Shown piece after piece: positions 1 to 8,451 of a stretch of 64,000 nucleotides of DNA. The position numbers and the translations under genes were made by a program. The notes below the pieces were generated by a model. The model saw only the letters and a list, made by a program, of their open reading frames with translations. It was not told the DNA's origin and made no database searches. The stretch is from Bdellovibrio sp. ZAP7. Its GTDB lineage: Bacteria; Bdellovibrionota; Bdellovibrionia; Bdellovibrionales; Bdellovibrionaceae. The stretch spans positions 3,286,001 through 3,350,000 of the forward strand of contig NZ_CP030082.1 in NCBI RefSeq assembly GCF_006874645.1, written 5' to 3'. The first letter of the stretch is position 1; each line of letters opens with the position of its first letter.

Positions 1-305
1 ACTGATCATCCTCTCAGACCAGTTAAAGATCGTTGCCTTGGTGAGCCATTACCTCACCAACTAGCTAATCTTACGCGGACTCATCTTAGAGCGAAAAACC
101 TTTGACCCCTTGAACCGCAGTTCTTGTGGTCTTATGCGGTATTAGCGAATCTTTCGATTCGTTATCCCCCACTCTAAGGCAGATTATCCACGCGTTACTC
201 ACCCGTGCGCCACTAGTACTCACCCGAAAGCTTTCCCCGTTCGACTTGCATGTATTAGGCACGCCGCCAGCGTTTGTTCTGAGCCAGAATCAAACTCTCC
301 AGTTT
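1..305 (-). rRNA. 16S ribosomal RNA, 5' part (cut by left edge)
   Basis: The reverse complement carries the universal 16S 5' signature (GAGTTTGATTCTGGCTCAG), followed by the conserved GGCGGCGTGCCTAATACATG and the ACGGGTGAGTAACGCGTGG block. The gene runs off the left edge. The mature 5' end is placed near 305 by analogy with E. coli. The signature has T where most bacteria have C (GATTCTGG rather than GATCCTGG), a mismatch to the strict form of the common 27F primer site. The V1-V2 region reads like Bdellovibrio from memory. Confidence 0.97.
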
Positions 306-387
306 AAATTCTGTATCAATCAAACTACTAGCTTTTACGCTGTTGTTTGTTCGAATATATTTAATTTTGAAATTGTGAATACTAGTT

Positions 388-476
388 ACCCAGTATTCAA
401 AGAGCCCAAAAATCTATTTCTTCTAGCTATTCAGTTTTCAAAGAGCGAAACAAAAATTCGCTGCCTTTCAGCAGCG
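388..476 (-). promoter_or_regulatory. rRNA leader with boxB-like hairpin and two boxA-like copies
   Basis: Reading down the minus strand from the rRNA promoter, a hairpin (459-476, stem CGCTGC/GCAGCG) is followed by GCTCTTTGAAAACTGAAT (429-446). A second related copy, GGCTCTTTGAATACTGGGT, lies at 388-406. The first resembles the boxA antitermination element (NusB/S10 binding) of rRNA leaders, and hairpin-then-boxA is the classical nut order. The second copy looks like a duplication. Function is inferred from motif and position. Confidence 0.65.
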
Positions 477-486
477 CGAGGAACAG

Positions 487-514
487 ATATTACTCTGTAT
501 TTTGTCCTCGTCAA
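487..514 (-). promoter_or_regulatory. rRNA promoter
   Basis: On the minus strand a -35 hexamer TTGACG (509-514) and a -10 hexamer TAATAT (487-492) are separated by 16 bp. They lie about 180 bp upstream of the 16S 5' end and just before the leader hairpin. The promoter lies between tRNA-Ala and 16S, so the rRNA need not depend on the tRNA transcript. Confidence 0.7.
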
Positions 515-565
515 TCACTTTTTTAATTTTTCATCATTTCGACGAAAGTCCTAAAAAAGGAAATT

Positions 566-641
566 TGGTGGAGGTAACAGGGATCGAACCTGCGACCTTC
601 TGAATGCAAATCAGACGCTCTCCCAGCTGAGCTATACCCCC
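566..641 (-). tRNA. tRNA-Ala (anticodon UGC)
   Basis: The reverse complement folds as a complete 76-nt cloverleaf with an encoded CCA end (566-568). The anticodon loop TTTGCAT gives UGC. The acceptor stem GGGGGTA/TACCTCC contains the G3:U70 wobble pair that identifies alanine tRNAs, and GGTTCGATCC is the T-loop. It lies upstream (5') of 16S, not in the 16S-23S spacer where tRNA-Ala is commonly found. A weak promoter candidate (TTGACC at 679-684) precedes it. Confidence 0.97.
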
Positions 642-728
642 GCAAAGTGGGACTGGTTTTCGCTCAGACCCCGAAAAAGGTCAATAGCTTTTTTTCGAAA
701 ACTTAATGCAGGTTGAATTCTGCCTAAT

Positions 729-758
729 AAATAAACGAGGTTTGCACCTCGTTTATTT
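729..758 (-). terminator. Hairpin terminator after the 795-1310 gene
   Basis: A perfect 13-bp inverted repeat (729-741 and 746-758, 4-nt loop) with AT-rich outer stem lies 36 bp beyond the stop of the unknown gene. The A/T ends of the stem could serve as U-tracts in either direction. It separates that gene from the tRNA/rRNA unit. Confidence 0.65.
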
Positions 759-794
759 CGAAAAAACTATTTAAATATATGTAATTACTTAAAT

Positions 795-1310
795 TTAGGC
801 AGAAGCCTTGAATTTAGACGCAAGAAGTCGGTTTAACCACTTACGTTCTGCAGCTAGATCGAAACCAACCTTTTCGCCGCCACTAATAATTGCAAGGTAG
901 ACCTTTTTTAGAATCTCAACCTCAGTATCGTTCCCGTTATCGGCCCCCAAGGACTCTTCAATCGCATCATAAACACTCACTAGATCTGGAGTGGTTACTA
1001 CTTTTGGAATGCGGGTCATATCCAAACCAAGAGTTTCAATAGGTTTAAAACCAATCAAAGTCTCAGTTAAAAGAATTTTTGCGCCATTCTTAAAGTTCAC
1101 TTGAAGAAACGCCTTCCCCTCAGAGTCTGCTCTGTGAAGAACTTCGTTTACGTCTTGAGAACTGAATGTAAAAAGTTTTCCATCAAGATCCTGGCGTAAT
1201 TGCACTCGGCCAGTCTCGTTCATTTTCGCACGAAGCCCTTTTGAGGAATCGACAAAATTCAGGATGTGATCAAGTTCAGCGTGTGTCGACTTTGATTTAG
1301 AATTGCTCAA
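795..1310 (-). CDS. Conserved-looking hypothetical protein, 171 aa
   Basis: I do not recognise this family. The frame starts with TTG at 1310, chosen because a strong Shine-Dalgarno (GGGGAGGG) sits 4 nt upstream. The protein is soluble, with no signal peptide or membrane segment. It has a polar Ser/Lys-rich N-terminus, a middle region of alternating hydrophobic strands (about residues 30-90) and a helical C-terminus ending in a basic tail. It is monocistronic, between a hairpin terminator and a long non-coding gap. The codon pattern matches its neighbours. Confidence 0.8.
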   Translation of the reverse strand: MSNSKSKSTHAELDHILNFVDSSKGLRAKMNETGRVQLRQDLDGKLFTFSSQDVNEVLHRADSEGKAFLQVNFKNGAKILLTETLIGFKPIETLGLDMTRIPKVVTTPDLVSVYDAIEESLGADNGNDTEVEILKKVYLAIISGGEKVGFDLAAERKWLNRLLASKFKASA

Positions 1311-1621
1311 AATACCCTCCCCGTAACCGGGCCTTTCTTAACAATAAAGGTATCGACATCTGAGTGGGGGACTTAACGCCATTTTTTACTTTATGAAAGA
1401 TCAGGTCTCTTATCCTGTAGCAATTTGATTTTTAGCTCGGGAAGGTGTTTCAAGGCGAGTCAATCGCGCCGTGACTTGTAACTCATGTTCCGATTTGAGA
1501 TAAAGAAAGAACCGGAGATCAAGCAACCTTGATAACTTTCTGACCGGCACGGGAAGTGGAATTCACTCCCCTAAGCCCCAAGGTTGAATTGATGTCTGGC
1601 CTGACGAAAGAGGTTTATTTT
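1311..1621. other. 310-bp gap between divergent genes, possibly a structured leader
   Basis: I find no open frame or RNA gene I can name. The half nearest the cupin gene (about 1430-1600) is richer in G+C than most gaps here. It contains short self-complementary stems such as ATCAAG/CTTGAT (loop CAAC) and AGTCA/TGACT. It would be the 5' leader of the cupin gene if transcription starts near 1400. A riboswitch assignment was considered and not supported. Confidence 0.4.
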
Positions 1622-1927
1622 ATGATTATCACTCGCTGGCAAGCACCATTGGTGCCTAGCAAACAACAAGTTCACATGATTCTCGAGGCTGAGGGCTTGG
1701 AACCCTATGATGAGACTTATGCTCCTCAAACGAAGATCCCGGATCATCGCCATCCATTTGCTGAGGTTCGCATCGTTGTTGCTGGTGAGATGCTGTTCAA
1801 TATATCAGGAAACCAGTTTGTTTTGCGCCCTGGCGATCGCGTTGAAATTCCGGCCAACACCAAGCACACTCACACGTCCCAAGGATCTGCCGAGTGTATT
1901 TGTGTTTGCGCACAAAGGGCCATTTAA
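1622..1927 (+). CDS. Small single-domain cupin protein, 101 aa
   Basis: The protein is one cupin beta-barrel. Motif 1 is seen as DHRHPFAEVRIVVAGE (the two His and the Glu are the usual metal ligands) and motif 2 as LRPGDRVEIPANTKHTH, whose first His is the fourth ligand. It is therefore likely a metal-binding cupin. The substrate cannot be told; relatives include dioxygenases, isomerases and sensor proteins. The start at 1622 is preferred over the in-frame ATG at 1556 because GAAAGAGG lies 8 nt upstream and the domain begins right after it. It is followed by a bidirectional terminator shared with rarA. Confidence 0.85.
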   Translation: MIITRWQAPLVPSKQQVHMILEAEGLEPYDETYAPQTKIPDHRHPFAEVRIVVAGEMLFNISGNQFVLRPGDRVEIPANTKHTHTSQGSAECICVCAQRAI

Positions 1928-1954
1928 GAGAATTTTCAATGCGAATTATGAAAT

Positions 1955-1984
1955 AAAAAAAGGACCTCCATGGGTCCTTTTTTT
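1955..1984. terminator. Bidirectional intrinsic terminator (cupin / rarA)
   Basis: The inverted repeat AGGACC/GGTCCT is flanked by a 7-A run on one side and a 7-T run on the other, so it can terminate both convergent genes. It sits between the cupin stop (1927) and the rarA stop (1988). Confidence 0.85.
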
Positions 1985-1987
1985 ATT

Positions 1988-3343
1988 CTAACTGTCTTTA
2001 TTTTCTGCACGTTTTTGCTTCATCCACGCTAAATAATCCCGGATATTCTTTTCAAAACCGTGAGTCGTTGGCTCATAGATTTTTTCATCTTGAAGCTCTG
2101 AAGGCAGGTACGATTGCTCTGTCCAACCCGTCGGATAATCGTGGGGATATTTGTAGTCACGACCATATCCCATGTCTTTTGCTAAGGCTGTTTTTGCCGA
2201 ACGCAAATGCAAAGGCACTGGCAACGTTTTCGTTTGCTCCACGAGGGCTCGGGCTTTGTGAAGGGCCATGTACGAAGCATTGGATTTGGGACAAGATGCC
2301 AAATAGGTCGTCACTTGAGACAGAGTGATGGCCCCCTCGGGAAGGCCAATTGCCTCCACTGCCTGAAGGCCCGCAATCGCCACTGAAATCGCTCGTGGAT
2401 CTGCATTGCTGATGTCTTCGGATGCCAGAATAATCAGGCGGCGAGCGATGAATATCGGGTCCTCTCCCCCATCTAGCATTCGCGCGAGGTAGTACATCGC
2501 TGCATCAGGATCGCTCCCTCGCACGCTTTTAATGAATGCGGAAATCAGATCGTAGTGCATTTCCGAATTTTTATCGTAGCCGATAGGATTCTGCTGAAGA
2601 AGTTCGCGCATATCGTTAGTTGATAGCGGAGATTCTGCGCCGTCTTTCATGAAGCTATACAAAATTTCGAGACTGTTAATTAAACGGCGGGCATCCCCAT
2701 CCGAGAATTGCAGAAGATTTTCTATCGCCTCGGGCTGGAGAATTTCTGTGAGAGGTTTTTTGTATTGTGTCTCGGCACGGGCGACGATCTGGCGCAGGTT
2801 CGCTTCGCTTAATCGTTCAAAAACGACGACTCGACAACGACTGAGTAAGGCGCGATTGAGCTCGTAGCTTGGGTTTTCCGTTGTTGCCCCCACCAAAACC
2901 AGATCGCCCTTTTCGACAAATGGCAAAAGAACGTCCTGTTGTCCTTTGTTGAAACGGTGGATTTCGTCCACGAAAAGAATGGTTTTTTGTTGGTACTGCA
3001 GACGACGGTCATGGCCCGCTTCGCCGATTTCTCGCAAAACTTTTGTTCCCGCCTCGGTCGCATTAATGTTTTCAAAATGGGCTTTGAAATGTTGAGAAAG
3101 GGCCAATGCAAACGTTGTTTTCCCCGTCCCTGGAGGGCCCCAGATAATGAGACTTGGCAGGTAGCCTTTGCGAAGCATCTGTCCCAGTTTAGACTGGGAT
3201 CCAATAGTCTTTTCCTGTCCGATAATTTCGTCCAAGTTTTTTGGGCGAAGAATCTCGGAAAGAGGAGACGTGGCTAATGCTGCGGCTGATGAGGAAAACA
3301 AATCCATGCTGGATCTATAGTTCATCTGGGCAGTGAAATCCAT
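1988..3343 (-). CDS. rarA: Replication-associated recombination protein A (RarA/MgsA), AAA+ ATPase
   Basis: RarA is a clamp-loader-like ATPase that acts at stalled replication forks. The Walker A motif GPPGTGKT is at residues 69-76, Walker B is ILFVDEIHRFNK, and GATTENPSYELNRALLSRC carries the sensor and arginine-finger region. The C-terminal MgsA tetramerisation domain is recognisable from GYGRDYKYPHDY. Length 451 aa is normal for the family. The first ATG has no clear Shine-Dalgarno; starts at the Met codons for residues 7 or 13 are also possible. It is divergent from the small secreted protein gene only 27 bp away. Confidence 0.95.
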   Translation of the reverse strand: MDFTAQMNYRSSMDLFSSSAAALATSPLSEILRPKNLDEIIGQEKTIGSQSKLGQMLRKGYLPSLIIWGPPGTGKTTFALALSQHFKAHFENINATEAGTKVLREIGEAGHDRRLQYQQKTILFVDEIHRFNKGQQDVLLPFVEKGDLVLVGATTENPSYELNRALLSRCRVVVFERLSEANLRQIVARAETQYKKPLTEILQPEAIENLLQFSDGDARRLINSLEILYSFMKDGAESPLSTNDMRELLQQNPIGYDKNSEMHYDLISAFIKSVRGSDPDAAMYYLARMLDGGEDPIFIARRLIILASEDISNADPRAISVAIAGLQAVEAIGLPEGAITLSQVTTYLASCPKSNASYMALHKARALVEQTKTLPVPLHLRSAKTALAKDMGYGRDYKYPHDYPTGWTEQSYLPSELQDEKIYEPTTHGFEKNIRDYLAWMKQKRAENKDS

Positions 3344-3370
3344 CGTTTATTAAAAACCAAAGGAGTACGT

Positions 3371-3643
3371 ATGAAAAAACAAACTGTGTTGGTTGTTATT
3401 GGCGGAGCTTTAATTGTGGCAGGTGCCGCGTATGCTTCGGAGGCGACGCGGGTGAAGCCGCTGGGTGCCGCGATTGATACTTTTACTTTTGCCGATGGGG
3501 CTGTCGTGCAGTCCGCATTTATTAGTAGTGCCAATTCTGGGACTATGAATGTCGTGCAAATTAAGAATAGTAACGGGCAAACTTGCTATGCTGTGACGGG
3601 TTCTAGTGGGCAGTATGCAGCTATCAGCTGCCTTCCGCAGTAG
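3371..3643 (+). CDS. Small secreted protein of unknown function, 90 aa
   Basis: An N-terminal signal peptide (KKQ, then a hydrophobic stretch ending AYA before SEA) predicts export. The mature part is about 68 residues, rich in Ser/Ala/Val, with two cysteines near the C-terminus that could form a disulfide. The start is supported by AAAGGAG 5 nt upstream. I recognise no family. Its promoter must lie inside the 5' end of the divergent rarA. It ends in a bidirectional terminator. Confidence 0.75.
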   Translation: MKKQTVLVVIGGALIVAGAAYASEATRVKPLGAAIDTFTFADGAVVQSAFISSANSGTMNVVQIKNSNGQTCYAVTGSSGQYAAISCLPQ

Positions 3644-3660
3644 CTCTTTAGATAAAAATA

Positions 3661-3686
3661 AAAAAGGCCACTGTTAGGTGGCCTTT
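3661..3686. terminator. Bidirectional intrinsic terminator
   Basis: The stem AAAGGCCAC/GTGGCCTTT (3663-3671 and 3678-3686) has A/T flanks. It lies between the convergent secreted-protein gene (stop 3643) and lipoprotein gene (stop 3709). Confidence 0.8.
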
Positions 3687-3708
3687 CGTCTTTTCTGAAT
3701 CTAAATTT

Positions 3709-4281
3709 CTAGTATTGGCTTCCGTAGTTGAAGAACGTTGTTGCCGTGAATCCTTGAGTGTCGTCATCATTGTCAGGATCTTGAGTATATCCGTAAACTT
3801 TAATTGTTCCAGATGCCGTAAAATTTTTGGCATCCACGCTGATTCCACCACATTGGATAGAGCAGTCGGTTACTTTGTCAGAATCGGCCGCCCCCGCAGG
3901 GATGAGTGCGTACTTATTAGCGCTACTCCACCAAGTTGTTTTAAGGGCCGCTAGTTGGTCTCCACCAAAGGCGCAAGTCTGCTCACTGCCACCAGGGGGA
4001 GTATAATAAATTTTGATCGCTGATATATACGTATCCCTAGCGGCGTCTGAAACTTTAAAGGTGATTTTTGGAATAACGAAATAGGCCTCATCCACATCCG
4101 GTGTCGCCACCGTTCCCCCTGCCAACGCAGATTTGGTGGCATAGCAGGAAGTGCCTTTGGCCGGGATTGCCAATCTCATGGAACTTGTCACAGAAATTTC
4201 AACCACGCCAGTTTCAGCACTAGTACAGGAAGTCAGGCCTGCAAGAGAAATGAGTGATAATGTAAATATCAAATTCTTCAC
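3709..4281 (-). CDS. Hypothetical lipoprotein, 190 aa
   Basis: The N-terminus is a lipoprotein signal with lipobox LTSC (Cys19), so the mature protein should be anchored in the envelope. The rest is a beta-rich, Ser/Thr/Gly-rich domain with several cysteines, some of which may pair. No known family is recognised. It begins 9 bp after the pilQ stop on the same strand, so it may be the last gene of the pilus operon. Whether it acts in pilus biogenesis is inference from position only. Confidence 0.75.
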   Translation of the reverse strand: MKNLIFTLSLISLAGLTSCTSAETGVVEISVTSSMRLAIPAKGTSCYATKSALAGGTVATPDVDEAYFVIPKITFKVSDAARDTYISAIKIYYTPPGGSEQTCAFGGDQLAALKTTWWSSANKYALIPAGAADSDKVTDCSIQCGGISVDAKNFTASGTIKVYGYTQDPDNDDDTQGFTATTFFNYGSQY

Positions 4282-4290
4282 ACTGCCTCC

Positions 4291-6528
4291 TTATTGCATT
4301 GACCCCTGAGAGTCGTGATTGTTCTTGGCTGCCGCCCCCTGCTGACCAGTCACACGTGGGGTAAGGAAAACCAAAAGTTCAGACTTATCTTTAGTCACCG
4401 TGCTGACTTTAAACAGGTTTCCAAGGAATGGGATTTCTCTCAACCAAGGAACACCGCTTTCGTTTTCAGTCGCATCGCTCGTGTAGATACCACCGATAAC
4501 TGCTGTCTGACCGTTTTTAACCAGAACACGCGTATCTGCTTCACGGCTATTCGTAGAGAATGAACCGTCGGTTTCTTTCGCACCAGCGATTTGACGAGCA
4601 ACCTTCACCTTCATCATAACAGATCCGTCGGCAGTTACCTGAGGAGTTACATCCAAACGCAGTGCCAATGGCTTAAATTGATACGTCTCTTGGCTAGAAT
4701 TCCCCGTAATTGTAACCTGCTTAACTGGAACTTCTGTCGTCTGACTAATGTATGCCGGTTCATTCGACATTGTCATAATTCTAGGAGAGGAAAGAGTCTT
4801 AACCTTTGCCTCAGTCTCAGACAATGAAAGTGCCGCAGAAATACTTCCGAAAACATCCAGAGTTCCGACGTCGACGTTAAAGTTAAAGTTGCCGGATTGA
4901 GCCATCGTTGGATTGATGTTGAAACGAGGACTCATGTTCACCGGGCCACGAGTTGTATTGCCCAAGCTGATCGCCTGACCAGATACGTTCCAATTCACAC
5001 CCACGCTACGCAAGAAACGCTCGGAAGCTTCGACGATTTTTCCTTCGATCAAAACTTGCGGTGGTTGCGTGTCGAGAGATGCAATCAATTTAGCCGCGCG
5101 ATCCAGGTTTTCTGCGATATCAGTCACCACCACAGAATTCGTACGCAAATCACCTACGACTCTTCCGCGCTCGCCCAAGAAATCTTTCAATTTTTTCTCG
5201 AGCTCATCAACCTTGGCGTAACTAATATTGAACATACGAACTTTCAATGGCTCGGTATTTTTACGAGCCAAAGCCAGTTTCGCTGCATCGTCTTCCTCTG
5301 TGCGCAAGTCTCCCAATGGAGCGATTCTTAGAACGTTACCTTGACGAGTGTAACCAAGCTTACGCGCTCTCATCAAAACGACCAATGCTTGGTCCCAGGG
5401 TACTTGACGCAATTTCAGGCTGACGTTTCCTTTGACCTCGTCAGAAATAACCATGTTCACGCCGCTCTCTTCAGTAATGAAGTTCAGGGCGTCACGGATA
5501 TCCATATTGCTTGTCTCGATGGAAATCTTTTTACCGTAGAATTGCGTGTTGCCAGTCAAGAATTCCGTCAAATTTTGATTAGGGAGGATTTTTCCATCTC
5601 CACCCACAGCATGCTCATCAAACGATGCGCCGGAAGCAGCATCACCTGCTGCAACCTGTGATGTTGCGGCGGCTCCTGCAGCTACGATCAAAAGGGAATT
5701 ACCTTCGTTCTGAACTGCGGGCTCTGCAACACCGTCACGAAGTTGAATCACGAAGCGTGCTGTCGTCGAGCCGGGGTTTTGATAGGCATCAATTGCACCC
5801 ACGGCACCGCGGATGTCTTTCGTGTTCAGAGAGCGCTTCAAGCGGTCTGGAAGAATCGCATTTTCAACTTCAACGATGTATTGGTGCAAATCCGGATTCG
5901 TACGTGTCGTGTAGGTTAAAGGACGATTTCCAGAAACTACGACAGTTCCACCATTTTCATTTGATTTGAATTGCAAATCTGTGATCGTCGCAGGACGACC
6001 CTGGCTTGTAGAAGCTTGAGCCGGCTCTTGTGCTTGTGGAATTTCAGGAGCAGGAGCTTCTTCCATTGCTGGCTGCTCTGGAATATCCGCAACCTGAGGA
6101 GCCGCTGGTGGTTCTGTGTCTACGATCGGTGGCATTTCAACGGGACCAGCATCAACTGGTGCCGGAGCATCCTGTTGCGCTTGCTGAGGGGCTGCGCCAT
6201 CAGCTTGGTTAAACTCGTCTTCAAGGTTTCCACCTTGTGGTTCACTTTGACCAGCTTGATGAGCCTGATCTTCCGGAGAGTTATCGAAGTCTGCGAACTC
6301 GTCTTTTCCTCCGGCATCGGCTGGCGCTGCCGCTGTGTCATCAACAGGAGCCGCATCAGCTTCAGCCACTGCGTCTGAACTGCCCGTATCGTCAAGACTG
6401 AGCTCAGCTCCTGCAGAGGAATCCAAACCATCCTCTAAAGATAGATCGTCCTGCGCTGGACGGCTGGCGCATGAAGTGAGAGATGCAATCATTGCTGCTA
6501 CGATCATTAGTCTAATGAATCCGTTCAT
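4291..6528 (-). CDS. pilQ: Type IV pilus secretin PilQ
   Basis: PilQ forms the outer-membrane ring through which type IV pili pass. The signal sequence ends in a lipobox-like LTSC (Cys20). A long acidic Ala/Pro/Gln-rich linker follows (about 25-175), then an AMIN domain (about 180-285), the secretin N0/N1 domains, and the conserved secretin barrel from about 520, with VPWLREIPFLGNLFK near the end. Length 745 aa fits. It is the last assembly gene of pilMNOPQ, 20 bp after pilP. The acidic linker is longer than in many PilQ proteins and could span the periplasm. Type IV pili are needed for prey entry in Bdellovibrio. Confidence 0.97.
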   Translation of the reverse strand: MNGFIRLMIVAAMIASLTSCASRPAQDDLSLEDGLDSSAGAELSLDDTGSSDAVAEADAAPVDDTAAAPADAGGKDEFADFDNSPEDQAHQAGQSEPQGGNLEDEFNQADGAAPQQAQQDAPAPVDAGPVEMPPIVDTEPPAAPQVADIPEQPAMEEAPAPEIPQAQEPAQASTSQGRPATITDLQFKSNENGGTVVVSGNRPLTYTTRTNPDLHQYIVEVENAILPDRLKRSLNTKDIRGAVGAIDAYQNPGSTTARFVIQLRDGVAEPAVQNEGNSLLIVAAGAAATSQVAAGDAASGASFDEHAVGGDGKILPNQNLTEFLTGNTQFYGKKISIETSNMDIRDALNFITEESGVNMVISDEVKGNVSLKLRQVPWDQALVVLMRARKLGYTRQGNVLRIAPLGDLRTEEDDAAKLALARKNTEPLKVRMFNISYAKVDELEKKLKDFLGERGRVVGDLRTNSVVVTDIAENLDRAAKLIASLDTQPPQVLIEGKIVEASERFLRSVGVNWNVSGQAISLGNTTRGPVNMSPRFNINPTMAQSGNFNFNVDVGTLDVFGSISAALSLSETEAKVKTLSSPRIMTMSNEPAYISQTTEVPVKQVTITGNSSQETYQFKPLALRLDVTPQVTADGSVMMKVKVARQIAGAKETDGSFSTNSREADTRVLVKNGQTAVIGGIYTSDATENESGVPWLREIPFLGNLFKVSTVTKDKSELLVFLTPRVTGQQGAAAKNNHDSQGSMQ

Positions 6529-6548
6529 TAGTACCTCCCCTTAAGAGA

Positions 6549-7259
6549 TTATTTTTTAAATTCCATGATGCGAGATTCTTTAATAGGTTTGTCTTCATCG
6601 TATTTTGTCTCGATGACAACAATCTCACCCTCACGAATTGCCGAAATATATCCATCATTTCGGCCCATTTTAGAACTTTTAACGACTGTGTAAACGCCAC
6701 CATCCGGATCTCTGATCATCGCGCGAGGTGTTTTTACATCCCAAAGGATACCAACAATTTGCAAACGTTCCAAATCCCATCGCTGCAAAGGCTCGAGCTG
6801 ATCAGCAGGAGTTTCCTTTTTCGTCGCCTTGATAATTCGAAACGGCTTAAACGGGTCACGTTTGCCATTTGGATCGTAAGCGTAATTGTCTTTAGACAAC
6901 ATATCTGAAATAGACGGCGCATTCGGCGCTGTAACTGCATCACCCATAGCTGGTGGTTCCATAGAAGCACCTTGAGGTGGAGCAGGAATTGCTGGTGGTG
7001 CCGTTTGCGCATTCGCGTCCGGTGGAAGGTTCGCTGGCGGCGGGGGAGCTCCACCTGGTTGCGCCTGATTTACTTCATTCATAAATTCAGGTGGCAGGTC
7101 TCCGTTGCTAGGGCCACCAGACGGTGGAGCTGGGGGGGCTGCCGGCGGTTGCTCTTGAGAATGCGCAGGTGCCATAAACTTCGCGCTGACAGCAAATGCC
7201 AACCAAAGCCCTAATGCGGCAACTATAATGTAAGACATCATCCATCTTACGGACTTCAC
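6549..7259 (-). CDS. pilP: Type IV pilus assembly lipoprotein-like PilP
   Basis: PilP links the inner-membrane PilN/PilO dimer to the PilQ secretin. Here an N-terminal membrane or signal segment (about residues 9-27) is followed by a Pro/Ala-rich disordered stretch (30-110). The PilP beta domain then begins with NGKRDPFKPF, the motif family members show before the fold. No lipobox Cys is visible after the hydrophobic segment, so it looks anchored by a transmembrane helix rather than by lipid. The start overlaps the pilO stop by 4 bp. Confidence 0.93.
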   Translation of the reverse strand: MKSVRWMMSYIIVAALGLWLAFAVSAKFMAPAHSQEQPPAAPPAPPSGGPSNGDLPPEFMNEVNQAQPGGAPPPPANLPPDANAQTAPPAIPAPPQGASMEPPAMGDAVTAPNAPSISDMLSKDNYAYDPNGKRDPFKPFRIIKATKKETPADQLEPLQRWDLERLQIVGILWDVKTPRAMIRDPDGGVYTVVKSSKMGRNDGYISAIREGEIVVIETKYDEDKPIKESRIMEFKK

Positions 7260-7846
7260 TGCGGCTTCTCCGTTTTCTCTTTTTCAGGTGCAAGTTTATA
7301 ACCCACAACCAAACCTTCGAACTTTAATTTCTTTGTCGGATCAGTGCTATCTTGATCCGAAATAGTTATATTTCTAACTCTCGCCATTCTCTCGGAAGAA
7401 GAAACCAACGATACGAACTGAGCTAGCTGGGCATAACTGCCTTCGAGAGTCACCTCAACCGGCACTTCTTCCACGACTTCGCGTTTAATATTCTCCCCTG
7501 GCTTTTTGATCTTTACGCTGACACCAGCACCGCGGGCAAATCCATCGATCGCTTTATTGATATCGATAGAAAATAAAACCGTCGGAAGTCGGCGAGAAAT
7601 TTCCTGGTACTGCTGACTCAGTCGTCCGAGTTTTTCGCGCATCTCGTTGACTTGTTTCAAAGTCGCATCCGTGTCTTTCTTTTTGGCTTCCTGTTCTTGA
7701 ACTTGTTGCTGAATGGCCGCAATTTGCGCCTCGACCTGAGAGCCATCGTCATAGAGGGTGAAATAAAACAGCGCGCCCACGACGATTCCTAGACCGAAAG
7801 TCTTTCCGTAAGTGAAGCCAGCAAGAGTATCGAAGAACTTATTCAT
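7256..7846 (-). CDS. pilO: Type IV pilus inner-membrane protein PilO
   Basis: One transmembrane helix (about 16-35) is followed by a coiled coil (about 40-90, rich in Gln/Glu/Lys) and a small ferredoxin-like domain, the standard PilO layout. It pairs with PilN to form the periplasmic alignment frame of the pilus. Length 196 aa is typical. It is coupled to pilN and pilP by 4-bp ATGA overlaps on both sides. Confidence 0.93.
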   Translation of the reverse strand: MNKFFDTLAGFTYGKTFGLGIVVGALFYFTLYDDGSQVEAQIAAIQQQVQEQEAKKKDTDATLKQVNEMREKLGRLSQQYQEISRRLPTVLFSIDINKAIDGFARGAGVSVKIKKPGENIKREVVEEVPVEVTLEGSYAQLAQFVSLVSSSERMARVRNITISDQDSTDPTKKLKFEGLVVGYKLAPEKEKTEKPQ

Positions 7847-8451
7847 GGTGTTCTCTCCAATACGGCGCTGATTTCAAACTTTTTCAGGATCATTCCATCC
7901 AGGGTCACTTCCGTCGAATTGACAAGGTTTACGTCCATTAAGAATACGCTCTTGGTGAGAGCTTCCAAAAATTGTGAAACCTCAAAGTCGCTTAAGCCCA
8001 AGCCCTGAACATTCATACGATCGGGATTCAATGTGATCTTAGTTAACCAAGCTTTTTCCGGAATCACTTGTTGCATAAGATCGATGACGCGAATTTCGCG
8101 GGAGCGATCTCGGGAAATCTTATCCAGTGCTGAAATACGGGCTTCGATAATAGCTTCGTCTTCTTTAAACTTTTTAATTTCAGCCACGGATGCAGCTTGC
8201 TTGGAGTTGTAATTTTCAAGCTCGCTTAAAGTGGTCTGCAAAGAACCGAGACGTGCCTGCAATTCAGGGACGTGTTGCTCTTGGTAAGCATAAAGACCCA
8301 GAGCCGGTATCAACAAAATTACCAAGCGCTTCAGGGCCTCCTTACGGGCCTCATCACTTCCACCGCCATCTTCAAGGATGACATCGCCAAACTGGGCGCC
8401 AAGGGCTGCATTTGTACCAACTTGATTGGAGGCGAGATTAATTTTAATCAT
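7843..8451 (-). CDS. pilN: Type IV pilus inner-membrane protein PilN
   Basis: The extreme N-terminus MIKINLAS is the PilN motif that binds the cytoplasmic actin-like PilM. A transmembrane helix (about 43-58), a coiled coil (about 65-120) and a ferredoxin-like periplasmic domain follow. An extra acidic/Gly segment (about 18-35) separates the PilM-binding motif from the helix. 202 aa is normal. ATGA overlaps couple it to pilM and pilO. Confidence 0.93.
   Translation of the reverse strand: MIKINLASNQVGTNAALGAQFGDVILEDGGGSDEARKEALKRLVILLIPALGLYAYQEQHVPELQARLGSLQTTLSELENYNSKQAASVAEIKKFKEDEAIIEARISALDKISRDRSREIRVIDLMQQVIPEKAWLTKITLNPDRMNVQGLGLSDFEVSQFLEALTKSVFLMDVNLVNSTEVTLDGMILKKFEISAVLERTP

Noticed and set aside
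126-554. Plus-strand open frame of 142 codons over the 16S region
   Set aside because: It is antisense to the 16S gene and its leader and has no coding signature.
1430-1600. Cobalamin-riboswitch-like fragments (GGGAAGGTG, CGCGCCGTGACTTGTAA, ACCGGAGATCAAGC)
   Set aside because: The conserved B12 box and the intervening core motifs are not present in the right order, and a cupin is not a typical target. The resemblance is too partial to call.
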